DNA of 64,000 nt from the NCBI GenBank assembly GCA_034008185.1, contig CM067084.1, forward strand, positions 5,289,385-5,353,384. The letters are read 5' to 3'. Positions within the stretch are counted from its first letter, which is position 1; each line of letters starts with the position of its first letter. This stretch comes from Gorsachius magnificus. Lineage: Eukaryota > Chordata > Aves > Pelecaniformes > Ardeidae. Shown here one piece after another: positions 12,601-25,900 of this stretch. Both the position numbers and the translations under genes were made by a program. The notes under the pieces were generated by a model. That model was not told the origin of the DNA. It ran no database searches and saw nothing but the letters and a program-made list of their open reading frames with translations.

Positions 12601-14670
12601 TTTGGAAAGTTTGACTCTACTAATGAGGAATAAAAGCATATTCTGAAATGAGGGAAGCTGCTGTGAAATAGCGTTCCTCTTTGTTGCTGTATTCTGGTCC
12701 ACAAATCCTACTTAGCTGTGGAGTTTTCTTCAGTTGTTCAGATTGCACTTGTTCGACACCAATTGCTTGATTTACTGGGTTGCTACTGCAATTTTCATTC
12801 TTACCACCATTTTACCTCCTTCTCTCCCCAAACAGTTGGATGTCTTTGCTCTGAAGTTTATGACTATACATGAGAAAACTGGAAATTACTAAGCTACATT
12901 GTGTAATCGTAATCTTTTCTTCAGGGGCACGCATTGCTTAGAGAAGGAATCTCTTGTATTGAACAACAATAAAAAACAAAAATTGGCTCTTAATGATGGT
13001 ACTTGGCACAGTTACAGCTCATTGCAAGCTTAACTGATAGTGGGTCCATTCTCAGTGTGAGATTTAATTTTCTTTTAGGTAGCCAGCTGTGCTTGGTGTC
13101 AGTACATATAAACCGTCTTGTCAGCAGTTGGTTGCAAGCTGAGATGGGAAAGTGCCCCATGGGAAGGAAGAATAAAACCACTTCTTAGCATCCTATCAAC
13201 TGTAGGACTCTGTGCAGTGCTGTCATCGTGTCAAGGTTGAGCTCATATATTATGGATATTGAGCTACAGGATATCTTATAATTTGAAGCAAAGAAGCTGA
13301 GGTACACTGGGAGAGTGGGAGAAGCAATACTAAGCACTGTCATATTAATAAACCACAAAAATTATATGGGATTAGTCAAAACACCTATGACAACCAAGCC
13401 CATAAAATAGCTGAAAGCAAACCAGCATCTGTCTGCTTTATGTATAGATGCGTGTATATATATATTTTTAGTGATTACAGTACTGTGATTTCCATGAAAT
13501 TTAATAGAGAACAGAAAAATTACATGAGATATCTGTAGGTCAAAACAGAAGCCACTTGAGGAAGCCTTTTTTAATAAAAAATATGTAATGATATATTTTA
13601 TGTGTGACAGTGTAAGCCTGTTATGAGCTTGAAATAAAACAGAGAAAAGAGTAATCAGAAGAAAGCAAAAGGGTTGTATTGAGGATATTAGCTAGAGCAA
13701 ATGCTCCATTTGTAATCCTTGGGTACTCAGCAGCTCTCAGGATCATGTACTTTGAAACTGCTTGAAGCAGTCCAAAATCACATACCCTTTTTTTTTTTTT
13801 TTTCAAGGGATCATAAGGCAATAGATCAATAATTATCTTCATTGGTCCAAACTTTTCAAACTTGCCATTTGGAATAAAAGGTCAACTCGAGGCCCATAAA
13901 TATAACTCATAGAAGCTCTATGTTATAATTCTCAATTCACAAGAGAATTGTGAATTTCTGTTTTTTATTAGCTAGCCTTATCTGGTCCTAAAATTCTGTC
14001 CTTTGGAAACAGCCTAGAACCCTGAAGGACTCCAGACATTTCAGAAAATGCAATAGCTTGTTCAACAATATGTGTAGATTACATTAACAAATATTAGATA
14101 GACCTTTACAACTTTTTTCATATAGTAATGGAAGGACCTACAGATTTTTTTATTTTTATTTTTTTACTTTGTTGAGCTATTTAGAAGAGCGTTTTCACCT
14201 TTTTTGAGGGAGGTCTCCTCCGCAGAAACATCTAAAAATAGCCGCCGAGTACTTCATAGACCTGTAGCATTCAGTCCTTTCCAGGTCAGATTTTAACCTT
14301 GTCCTGGAAGTCAAAGAAAAAATCTTTCACACTCTCTGCTGCTGCTAACATGTATGGAGACTGTAGGAATGCTCCTGCTGCTACTGAAGTTGTGATACAT
14401 AAGCATACCCAGGTAACCTGCGCACAATTCCATGAAACTACCAGCTGGCAAACAAATAGAGGTGAGAATTTAGCAGGCAATAAATGGAAGATCGGCACAT
14501 GCTGTCTTTGATCAATGATTACTATAGGTGCTACAGAACAGCCGCAAGTATAATAATGGAAGCAAGGGGTCAGAAGCAAAAGTTTCCAAATGAAACAATT
14601 GATGCAGGCTTCCATACAGTAGGTCATGATATCCATCCTGTAGGGGATGATAAATAATAAAAGCTGTTAC
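9612..14670. other. Long non-coding AT-rich interval
   Basis: No open frame here looks like protein and no repeat family is recognised. It contains T homopolymers at about 12434-12449 and 13788-13803. A short hairpin at 13935-13955 has an 8-bp stem (ATTCACAA/TTGTGAAT). A 19-nt splice-flanked plus-strand segment at 11425-11443 is discussed under findings. Confidence 0.5.
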
Positions 14671-14705
14671 GTTTATTGGCTCAGGACATGCATGAGAGAG
14701 TGCTG

Positions 14706-14755
14706 GGAAGGAGCAGCGACTCAGTGGGAAGGAGCAGCGACTCAGTGGGAAGGAG
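14706..14755 (+). repeat. 21-bp tandem duplication, 2.4 copies
   Basis: A 21-bp unit beginning GGAAGGAGCAGCGACTCAG occurs twice without mismatch, followed by the first 8 bases of a third copy. The unit length is a multiple of three, so the plus-strand open frame through it (14676-14984) repeats a seven-residue GRSSDSV block. The surrounding 14670-15110 patch is richer in G than its neighbourhood but shows no recognised domain. Confidence 0.9.
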
Positions 14756-15110
14756 GTTGTCTGATTATCTTGCCCTGGTGCACCAAGGCAGGTGTAAAGC
14801 TCTGAGGAGGGAGAGATGTTGCTCTGGGCAGCTGAGTGTGTTCAGATGGGAAAATCTCCAGAAATACAGGAAAGGCCAGGCAAGGAAGGAGCTTGTGGCA
14901 GAATTGCAGACTGGGAGATTTTTAAAGGAAGTAGGGGGCCTTCACAAAGTGAGGAGCAAATACAAGATCAGGCTTCAGAAATGACGGTAAGAACAAGACT
15001 TTCCTGGAAACTCAGGCAGAACGGTCTTGAGGGGGTTCAAGCTGGGAAGCCATTAACAGTCATCAGCTGGAAGAGAGGCCAGAAGGGTCTGGCACCTTAT
15101 TAGAAGAGGT

Positions 15111-18100
15111 CTCTTCTAAAACGAGATTTGTCTTCTAGTAAAATGTACCCTTAGAGACTGGAAGCTTTTGGTGTCGTTGGCGTGTTTGCAAAGGAAACAG
15201 TCCTATTTCCAAACCGGCTCTTTGGCTACAAGATTTTCAAAAAGTGTATTGTGTGCTCTAGATACTCTGTATACACAGCAGGCAAGTTCAGCATTTTCAT
15301 GGAAGTGCTAACAACTTCATTAAGAAGTCATAAAGATCCATTTTCACATTCCGTGCAAGTTAATTCAGAACCATGGTTACTTCAGAACTTTTTTTGAAGG
15401 TCTCATTTCAATGACTGGTCCTTGACCAACCTCCTAGTCGGCGGTTATGAAGACTATTGCTTGTATTGTGTATGTTATTCTGTGATGTAAATTCTAAGTT
15501 AAGTAATCCCAAACAGAATATTCTTCAGGAGGACAACTAGAAGGAAAAGCCAGGCATTTTTTTTCTCTTGTTTGAAAAGTTTTCAAGAAAATAAATATTT
15601 AGTCATGGGGGGGAGGGGGGAGGAAAACCCACAAAAAAAACCCCAAAAAACAAAACAAAAAGTGAATTTGAATCAGACTGGTAAATGTTCCCTTTGAAAA
15701 AAAAGCTGAAAATAAATTTCAAAACTTGTTTTACAATGGTTTCACTTTTTTCCATTTGGAAAAAAATCACACAGACTAAGCAAAAGCTTTGATTGACCAG
15801 AGAGAACTTTGGGTTCTTTTCCATGAGACCTGACCTGAAATGATTTTCTTTTTTAGTGGTGGAGGGTGCAGTTATTTATGCGATTCAGCCTGACACCCAG
15901 TTGAATTGACAAAGATCACAAGTTCTGAAAATTTCTGGGTCAACTCTAGTCTTCTCTCAATTTTGTAGTTAATATTTATTGACAGCAAGCACACTTGGAT
16001 ACAGTGGTAATTGGGAGTCTTGTAAATACTTAACAACATTATTTAATTTGATATTTGTTTTCTATATTGATATTCTGATTGGCTTTTCATAGAGAGGGGA
16101 GAAAAACAAAGCCTGCTTAAGCTCCTAAGCCTGAATTGAAAAGTTAGCACTGGCAAGAATAAATTGCAGTGTTATATCTTATGTTTTAAAACTCCAGAGT
16201 AACCATGAAGTAGGGTCAACTCGGGAATGCCTGTTGAACATTGAGTCCACATACTGCATACATTTCAAGGTGCAGAACTTTCTGCAACACTTCATAACTA
16301 AATTAGGACTATTAATATGAAATGCTATGAGTGCAGAGGTATTTTCCCTCTGGGGAAAGAAGAGAGTTTTAATACTTTGTTTCTGGTAGATCCATTTTGA
16401 TTTTCAGTCTCCTTTGAACTAAATTTTTTGCATTTGAGAAAAATCTCCTATAAGAATCCATTTCACATTACTTTGTATAACTGTCCTTAAACCAGCACTA
16501 CTACTTTCTACAACAATTTGCAATTTGACTCTTTAAAAACTTTTAAAAATTATTGGAATTGAATTGATTTTTCAAAAAGCTTAGCAATAATACTGTATGA
16601 GGATGAAATATTCCCCTAATATAATTTCTATGATATGATTCACAGCAGTGGAATTACCCAGGTGTAATTTAGGGCAAAATTGAGCCCTCAGAGAGCAGGT
16701 GGACTTAAACCTAACTTTAGAAATGATAGAAGCGTCCAGCCAGCCATAGCTGTAGTTCATTATATCATCTGAAATGTTTTAGTCACATAAAGTATTTAAT
16801 TTAAATGATTCTAGTACTTGTGATAGACAAGAGCAGGGAGGATGGCCTCAAATATTAACAGTTCCATTATTCTTTAAGGTGCCAGTCATTAGCTAAGCGT
16901 ATGTTATGGAGGAGGAGGTTAAATGGCACTGCTGAAACAGTGTCTTCTCCCTTGTTAATAATAATGCTTGCATGATTCTCTTCTGAATAATGGATTGAAG
17001 ATTTTCACCACCAGCAGGCAGGCCAGTGGGCAATTGTAATTTAAAAAGCAGGTTAGTAAAACTATATTTAGGGAGCAATAAAACCCGTTTAAATGGAGTT
17101 TGAGCTGGCTTGAGGTGCTTTATTAGGCACAGGATGTTGACAGGCAGTAGCAACTTGATCTGCAGTACATGCCTGAAGCTTTGAGATTGTAGATTTTATA
17201 AAAATAATGTTTAACTTCTGATGTATCTAGAGAGTTGTGCAAAGACAAAGAAATAAGAACGTAATACTACTTTTTATTTTCTTTTTTACCAGTGTCCTTC
17301 CACTGAAAGGAACACTGCCAACATGCCAGCTGAGAGAAGGTATCAGGAGCCTCACAGGAAGAGCTTCCCAAGAGAGGCGAATCTGGTGATGCAAAGTAGG
17401 ATTGTTCTGTAAGTGAAATCTGAATTTCTTTACGCGCATGCACATGGTGTTAGTTGCAGTGGCAATCTCTTCTATCAAGAATTTCACACCGAAGTTACTG
17501 CCTGCCTGCCAGGGGAAAACTGTCTCAAAAATTTATTGTAATTAGAGAGCTAAGCACACAGCCAGTTCTACTGACTCCCTTACAAGTGCCCTTTACCCTG
17601 AACCTGGTAAACAAAACCTCATGTGTTCATCCTCAAAAGGTGGAATCCTGCTAGGATAATAAGCGCTGCAGACTGTTTATTGGAAGAACAAGGTTTCTGG
17701 GAAATGTACTGCTCTCTGATGGAGTAAGGCAGACTGGAAAATAAGAATAGATTAAAGCTTTAGTGCATCTAAGCAGAGGAAGACCTGGTTGTGCTGTTTA
17801 ACATTTTATGTTAGATATGGCTCAGATGTCAACTTGCTTTTGTTTCTTTACATAATCGTTCATACAAATACTAATGTGTCAGCCACTCTTTGAGGGACTG
17901 TAGCTGTGTTTTGCTGAATTTTGCACCTTGGTGAAGTAAGATGTATGACCTGAGGCAAGAAAGTTGTTTGGTTTGGTTTTTATTTGTCATTGTGAATTCT
18001 GCATAAATTCAGTTGTACAGGATCTGTTAAAGGAGGTGATAATTCTCCTAAAACATGAAAACTTTATAACAATAACAAATACTACCTGAAACTGCTACTT

Positions 18101-19002
18101 GCAGGGTCCAGAGAAAAATGTGGGTTTTTTCTGGAAGACTGTTACAGTAAAAAAGATCATCATCAGTGCTCTGTGAGCCCAGTAAAATGGAAAAATCGGT
18201 GTAGTATTAGGACAACTTAAATTACTAAGGCTAGTTGGCATTCTTTCCAAAATAAGTGAAGATTGAGCTTTGGACACAAGCTGTGAGCTGTGTAAAATTG
18301 CCTCTGCTAAATATATACTAATTGGCATATGAATGAGATTTTGTTAATCTTCTGCTTAAATAAGTAGGTAGAGAAAAGCTGGGAACAAGTCGTCATTTCT
18401 CCCTTATAAGAAAAAAAACTTGCTATTGTAATAATTTCTATTAGCAAATACATATTAGAGCAAACAATTAGCAAGTATTATTTGGGAACAATGTACCAAA
18501 ACACAAGTTCCTGCTTTATTCAAGCATTTCTGAGGATTAAAATTGACAGAAAATCACCCAAATTGTACAAGTAAGGACATTGAATGCAGAATGTGGTTTT
18601 CTACCATAAGTGAAATTTTCCAAGAAATCCTGTATTCAGTTAAATGGGGTGCTCTGATGTCCAAGTGAACCAGAAAATTCAAGTAATGGAATTAAATTTG
18701 CAGTCCAATAAGGGCTCCCATCTGCTTTTTGTCTCAATTCAGCAACACAGTTATAAACTGCCATAATTTGAAGAATAAATCCTTGCATTTTTAAGGACTT
18801 TATATTCTTCCTTCTACTTGGCCCTCACGCACCCAGTCAGCTTTTTACCAGGTGTTGCTGTGCATGCTCCTGGAAGGGCAAGCTTGCCGTGGCAAGCCTG
18901 GGGGAAGAAAAAGGGGTAGGCAGTGAGGCACAGCTGCAGAACGGCTGGGAACCATACAGAGCGTGGACGCAAAAATATGAATGATGGGAACTGCCTGTTT
19001 TC
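15111..19002. other. Non-coding AT-rich interval
   Basis: No gene is recognised. A G-rich tract at 15607-15623 (G7, A, G6, A, GG) is followed by A-rich simple sequence to about 15660. A perfect 12-bp palindrome lies at 18877-18888. Otherwise I see nothing beyond short chance open frames. Confidence 0.5.
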
Positions 19003-19036
19003 TTTTTTTTTTTTTTTTTTTTTTTTTCCCCCCCCC
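19003..19036. repeat. T25-C9 homopyrimidine tract
   Basis: Twenty-five T residues are followed directly by nine C residues. The complementary strand is a pure purine tract. It accounts for several low-complexity minus-strand open frames with lysine runs, which I do not regard as genes. Confidence 0.9.
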
Positions 19037-19148
19037 TTCTGGAACAAGTGCTTTCCTTTCTGCTGCAAGCATTGGCGTTATCATACCTTGGCATTCCCCC
19101 GTCCCCCTGACTGCTCATACACTGCCTTGTTGTGAGGGTAATTAGGTG

Positions 19149-19201
19149 GTCAGCTTGGTAGCACATGCCAGAGTTAAACCCCAGTCTCCTTGCTTGCAGT
19201 C
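19149..19201 (-). mobile_element. MIR-like SINE fragment
   Basis: On the minus strand the segment resembles the tRNA-derived head and core junction of MIR-type SINEs: a GGAGACTGGGGTTTAACTC block, then CTGGC and a CTACCAAGCTG-like stretch. The match is partial and judged by eye. The 3' half of the element is not recognisable. Confidence 0.35.
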
Positions 19202-20049
19202 TTGTTTTTTACACTGGCAACAGTGGTGTTAAGAGTCTGTATTCCGTTTTGTTAAATTGTAGCTATTCCAAAGTAAGAACAATGTTTTGAGACACCGACC
19301 AGAACATTCAATAGTAAAGTATGTTACAGTTACGTTCCATTTCACACCTATTGGCAATATCTTGCTGCACTATCTAGATCTTTCAGCTTCTGCCTTACTC
19401 ATAAAATATAAAAATTACATTGTATTAAATGCTGTGTGGAAACTTACAGGGAGTTATAACCACATGTAAGGGTATGTGTCTGGTACTTCAGACAGGGGAC
19501 AAATCTTTGCATGTTTGGGGTGCTTAGCCCCATAAGCAGGTCGTATTTATTATCTTTAAAATGGAAAGTGACTTAGTCTCTCACAATAATACTGCATACG
19601 AAACAAGCAGAACTTCAAAGCACGTGTGTGTGTGCACATGTGCGTTTTTATGTCTGTGGACATCAGCTGTAATGAGCTGAGCCTTTGATTTGCCTGGGGA
19701 AATGGCAAGCTGAATTCCTGTGGGTTTGAGCCTGGTTGATGTCTTTCCCTTTGGGGCGCTATTTTGCATTGGATGGTGGTGGCCAGCAAACTCGTTATCC
19801 TCAAGACCAGTTCTGGTCTGTTCCTGTAAAGGTGGAAGCAATTTGGTAACATTCTGTTTGTAAGAATAGGAGAAAAGGCCCTATAGGAAGAACTTCAGCA
19901 GTTTGTTGGTCTTAAAACCTTTTCTTTTTGAAAGTTGGCATGGCTTCTCCTATGAGGTTCAATATCCCTTTATTTAATAGCTTCTCCTTCACAGTGGAAA
20001 GAAATTGCAACACCCTGAAAAAAACCTGTTAGAAATAGGCTTCTAGGGA

Positions 20050-20155
20050 AAATACATACATATATATTGCTATATAATATGTTGGGGGGATGTATGTATA
20101 TGAATTTGTGTATATTATAAACACATATATGTGCTTGCTATATATTTAATTGTGC
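20050..20155. repeat. TA/TG-rich low-complexity region
   Basis: A run of short TATA, ATGT and TACA motifs is interrupted by a G6 tract. This is low-complexity sequence typical of decayed dinucleotide repeats. Confidence 0.7.
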
Positions 20156-21324
20156 TTGTGGGTGTTATCAAAGGGATGTCAGGTAAAGCAAATTCTAGAA
20201 TATTTCATTAAGAGTCAGTCAGCTGAGAATTGTAATTCAGTATTACAAGGATATTCTGTTTTTCTTCACAGTAAATGCAACTTAGCTAACATAATGAAGA
20301 AATCGGTAGTACCTTATACTACTTATACATTTTTTAGCACACCTAAGGCAAAGTTCATTATGTCATAAAATTACCTTTGTGTGACTTCAAAGACAGCATA
20401 TATTATAAAAAAAGTGTAATATATGAATATAATGCTCTGTGTTTATAATCTAGTAAAAGAGAAAAAAATACATTTTGGACTGCATATGTATGCAGTATTT
20501 ACATCCAATACTATGTTTTTATAATAGTAAGCATCAAAACCACTCATCCCCTCATGACAAATGCACTTCTCAAAGTAACTCCTTTTTCCTCTATTAAATA
20601 GAAAAAAAATGAGGAATGGCTCATTAACTGCAAAGCACACATCATTAAGTAATCTAGGTAGCCCTTCCTGCCAACTTCATGCAAGCATTGGTAATATACT
20701 CAGACCCCCTCACCTTGGCCTTCACTGCTGCCAAGAGTAAAAACATTGCCGAGAATGCCATTGAGCCTAGGATTGTAAAATCTGTTATTCTTTTGATACA
20801 GACTAGAAATAAACAAAAGCAAACACATAACTTTCATTTTCACTCAGGTAGACTCTGGTTACACTACCCTGTGCCATTATCTGTCTACTAGAGAAATTTG
20901 AGCCCTAGAGAATAAACTTCATTCAAGGCTATATATTTCTTGTCAATGTTTCCCATCCTGCAGGGTGGGTGAAGTGCTAAGACACTAATCATGCTGGGGA
21001 TCGTCACAGAGGTGTTGAACCCTTCTCTGCACTCCCAGTGTGTGAAAGACACACCAGAACCTTTCAGTCATGACAGGACATGCAAGTAGTCCATGGTAGC
21101 ATACCACATTTTTTTGTTGTTGTTGTGTAAGCTCAATCTTAGGAAAATGTGGCTATTTTTTATAAATTACCAGGATTCTATCCTTTTCTTCTTTGTAGGG
21201 AATACAAGGAGTATCTCCTATGTCTCTTAACAGTTTGCATTAGAAATAGAGTAAGTTTTGGTGTCTGTGTTTCTTAATTCATCTGTTAAGGTGTAGCCAC
21301 TAATAGGGGAAAAATAATTTTGAT

Positions 21325-21402
21325 TCTGTCTTACTGTAACTTGCAATTATTTTATGTTATAAAGTCTGTCTTATTGTAAGTTGGAATTATGTTTATTATA
21401 AT
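21325..21402 (+). repeat. Diverged 40-bp tandem duplication
   Basis: Two adjacent copies start at 21325 and 21365, each beginning TCTGTCTTA(C/T)TGTAA. They share the order of motifs through to TTATAA at the end, with several substitutions and a small length change. The period is 40 bp. Confidence 0.75.
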
Positions 21403-22039
21403 TGGAAATGATGTCAGTATTGAGTCAGCAGAGTACAGTACAATATTTGGAAAGAAATCTTTGGCAGTTGCATGGGCTTGAGCTTCATTAGGGACCAATT
21501 GACGTTCAGTTCTGTCATAAGTTTTGTCTTGTGTTCACCCAGTACAAAACATGAATGCTAAATATGGATCTACAGGAGGTGATATTGCTGTGATTTAGGA
21601 ATTCACTATTTTTCAGGTGTATCTTTCTAAGTAGTTTCAAGAAGTTCCAGTTGAGTTTCACTAAAATTTCATTTCATAATAGCTCTTTGGAATATCCTGC
21701 CCAAATCTTTCACTCAAAAAGAGTTGGTAAAATTGTCAGTAGAAGATAGCTATATGATTTTTACTTCAGTTCTTAAGGCATGGAGGCTTCAATGTTAAGA
21801 ACATAAATCAAAATGACGTGGCAAAAGTACTATGGAGATTAGCAAGCAACTGTCAGAAGACAGACTCTGACATTTTGTGTGGATCTGAACAAGGAAGCCT
21901 CCAAAGGAGTAGGTCTCTCTAGGAATACTTTGGGGGAACCATGTGCACGGCACCTGCATAATAAGCATTGTTGGGTGAAGCTTCGTTACTCGGTCACCCC
22001 TGGAATGCATTTGTTTGTCTAGCATGAGTCACAAATGTC

Positions 22040-22960
22040 TCCCTAGAACAAGCACAGAGATTTGAAAGAGCCAATGGGGGAAAGAGCTAATGGCTCCGCT
22101 TTTTTAAAATGGAGGAATATAGTCTTAAAGTGGAGGGCTTCCTTTTCCCACAATGAAGCCTGTTCCCACAGGGTCCACAGAAGTGGACAGGAACCCAGCT
22201 CGGTGCTCTGCTGCTTGTGCAGAAGGGGAGCAATACTGTGTCGTACTGCTTTAGCAGCTGTTCCTTGTGGAGCTGCAGCTGTATTCACAGCTATCTCATA
22301 TCTCTGCACCCGGTGCCAGATGTGGGACATCTGGCAGCCAGGTGACCTGGGAGAGGAGCTAGCGATGGGGACTCTTAGTAGGACAGTGTAATGGTCGTCT
22401 CTGAGGAAGGCAACTCAGTCCTATCTTGTGGGATCTTCCCTGAGGACAGCCCTGATTAGCGGAAGTTCTAGTCTGCCTGTTGGTGTGTATGTGGTAAGAG
22501 GAGCTGTAAATAAGCACTAGATGTTGTGGTGTTGTCCCCTCTGGAAGTATCCTCAGGGGTTAGAGGTATGGGTAGCTGCCCAGTCTGTTCAGTGGGTGAT
22601 GAGGACCTTTCCCAAGCTGCTTTCCTGTGTCTGTAACCAGCTCTGAGTCTTTGGCGCAAGCAGTGTGTGAGGGCCTGGAGACCCTCTGGTGTGGTAAGAA
22701 GGTGCAAACCATTCTGGACCGCCTTGGGGGATTATGTCGGCATGTTCAGATGCAGAAGATTGTTTAGTGGTCTGTGACCCCTTTGGAAAGTCCTACGAGG
22801 GCCTGGGGCTTCTGGCCTTCTGACAGTACAGGAGGTCAAGGAATTTGGCCTTGAGGGTACTGTCAGTGGCATTAGTACAGCCAATGCTGGAGACAGCGGG
22901 GGACTTGTTGGGAAAGTAGGTGCTACTCACTGAGAGCAAGAGTAGGAAAAAGTGCCTTCC
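22040..22960. other. GC-richer island of unknown origin
   Basis: This block is visibly richer in G and C than the DNA on either side. It contains a series of adjacent minus-strand open frames (22043-22330, 22468-22707, 22793-23005) plus a plus-strand frame at 22062-22391. None carries a domain or motif I recognise. It could be a decayed transposon interior, a non-coding RNA exon or an old retroposed transcript. I cannot find LTR ends, a CR1 tail or a poly-A tract that would define it. Confidence 0.3.
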
Positions 22961-25900
22961 AGTAAATTCTCGTGCATAATGAAAGAACATATTTGAAAAA
23001 GTCAACAGAAATCTAATGGAGATGAAACCAGGAAACAGTACAAACAGTAGCAGTCAAAAGGCACTTGCAGAAAAGAATAGTAACTGGATATGAAGCCATC
23101 AAAAAGAACGTCACCCCTGTGAGCACAGTGTGCTGTCCATATTGAACTACAGTGCTCCCACTTCAGAGACTGACTTGAAAAAAACTTCACAAACAAAAAT
23201 TGCAACATAATGAAACCAAACAATCAGAAAATGTTCAAGAAGTAGAAGGGGTAAATCTTTTCCCTAGGAAAAGTAGCTAATGAAATCCAATATTGTGAAA
23301 AAAATCTTGCAGAACATAGTTCATAAAGATGATCGGAGAGAAAAAACCCTCTTTTTTAGTGATGTAAGGATGTAAATAAAAGTGTCTAAAAAAGCCATTT
23401 TCTTGATTCCTATCAAAATGTTCCTGCAGCAGGCTTTAGAATTAAGGAAATAAAAGAAGTAACAAACTGTTCAGGAGTTGCGTCCACAGAGAGAGAGGTC
23501 TTTCAACAGTTATGCCATGGACTGCTCTTCAAAGCAACTTTAAGTTAGCAAGAGAATGCTGACAAGTTATTTTTGTTCTGTTTTCAGCATGAGGTAGAGT
23601 CTGAGGGTTTTAGACTTCCCTTCAAAGAGATACATCCCATCCCAAATGGAAGCATGGAGTTACACTTGAGATGCTTATGTATGTATTTCATTGTCTGTGC
23701 TTCACTCTTGCACTGGGGAAACAGCTCACGTCTGAAGGCACGTTCTCCAAGCAATTAGTTGTCCACCATAGTTTTGTAATTGTACTGTCCTTCTTGTTGT
23801 AATTGAACTTACATATATTTGGCAATTCGCTGTTCTATATACCTTTACCTCCCACCTGTGAGTTGTGTAACAAATTGGTCCAGCTCATTTGAAACCCGGG
23901 GAAAGAAACATGCATGGCTAATAAGTTCCATGATGTATGAGAGCAGCTCTGTGCTGGTCTTGCTTACTGAGTATCTAGGCTGCACAGACCTTTTGCTGAT
24001 AAATGAGCAGCATTTCTAAGAATGAGGGCAGACAGGAGATGCTAAGTAAGTACTAATAGGCTACAGAAAGTGTTGTACTCAGGAATAAGATTTTTTTTTT
24101 TTTTTTTTTTTATAATTCCAGATAGCAAACTGTATTAGTCATGCTAATGTAATACAGTATTTGTGACTGCCTTGACATTGTCCATTTAAATATTCAGGAA
24201 GCTGCTTCTTCCACATATTCATGTGCAAGTACATCGTGCTGGATTAGCTCTAGTCAATTAAGCAGTGTGTTGTCAACTGCAGTTAAAACAAATGGCGTGG
24301 GCTGCTTCATCACTGAGTGACCTGCACTCATTATACAAAAACTGGCATTTATAAACAGCTCTTCCGTGAGATTGTCTTTGGCTTGCAACATGTGCCTAAA
24401 GTAAGAGGTTACATCCCAGCAGCTGTTGCATTCTGTATCTGCTGAGGCACCTTCGGCATCGTGTGCTCATTCAGTTTAAACAAACCAACCAACCTACCTG
24501 CATCTGGATACTAGAAACTGCCATTTTACTTTTTGGGATGAGTCTGCAGGGCTGATGTCACTTGTTTATCTGGCAAACATGAGATCCATAAACTCACAGG
24601 GAATTCAGAGCTCACACAACGTTGTGCTTCCTAGGGAGGATTAGCTGAAATGAAATGTCTGACAGCTCTGTGTCAGCTTTTCACATTACAAACCGAAACA
24701 TTGTTTCTTTTCCTTCCTGGTCTCTGAAGGAAATTAGAGAGATGTTAAACTGCCAGTCACTTAAATCTTGGCCATTTATTAAGCAAGAAATGTTATATCA
24801 AGTTGGCAATTTTGTCCTCCTGGAATAACCTACACCATTAGCAATTACTTAGGAACATGTCATCCATTACTGCCATAAGCTGTTTAGCTTGAAGATCAAG
24901 TCTAATCTTTAGGCCGACCAACTTTACCCCAAAACCTTCCTAGGTGTAGCATTTCTTCAGCTAAGAAGAAACCTGCTAAGAGTTTACAATGTAGATTGAT
25001 ATGAAAGGGCCAGAAGCTTCCAAAAATGTTTTGTTGCTCTTTGCAGTTTGCATCTCCTTGATGAAGATTTTACTTGTCAACTAGAATGCATGACTAGATA
25101 GTTATTGTACAGTTTTTTACTGCTCCGGTGCTTATATGTTCAAGACAGGTGTTCCAGGGAATGCAAGGGGAACTGAGGCTTTCCTAGAAGCCATGAGACA
25201 ATACAAACAAGAATTTTGCTAAATTTAGCATGAGGTCTTCCCTCTCTCTTGTCAAAATTCAAAACATTGATGAAAAACTAAAATTAATAAATATTGCAGA
25301 TGCAAACAGCAGTTTTAATTATATTTTGCTATTTCACATGGATGACTATATGATCATAAGATATATTTCTAGGCCAGAGCTGACTCTCTTCCACTCGTGA
25401 AAGTATATTCCCACGTTGCACAATCAGTGGCCTTGTTTTACCAACGCATTGTGTTTTCCTACCAGTTGTTGGCTCAGAATACTGCATGCTTTGGCAGAAA
25501 TAACAGCCCTCCAGTGTTTGAAATGGAACAGTGAGCGTGAAACTGTACGTAACTTCCTCCCACCATGGGAATGACCCTTCCTTCCTCCAGATGTGCTTTT
25601 ACAAATACCGAGTTGAAGTAAATGATTCCCTTTCACCCTCATGGATTCCAGTTTAAGCTCAGTCCTTGCTAGTTGAGGTAACTGGAAGAAGTCATTGTAG
25701 TTAAGGTGATATGCTTCTCTCTTTTTTTAAATGAAGGTAAATTAATCTCTCTTACAGTGCTGTGACACAAACAAAATGCGCTAAGCTTTTCTTTTTAGGC
25801 AGGGGGATTTATTTTGCTCATTTTTAAGTAGAAGCTGGTAGGTGGTAGACAGCCTTTTTTCTACAAATCTCTGCCGACGCTATTTTTAAAACCAAAATGA

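Noticed and set aside
18814..19166. Overlapping minus-strand open frames of 79-109 codons
   Set aside because: They pass through the T25-C9 tract, giving glycine and lysine runs; several frames are open at once, which is an artefact of low complexity.
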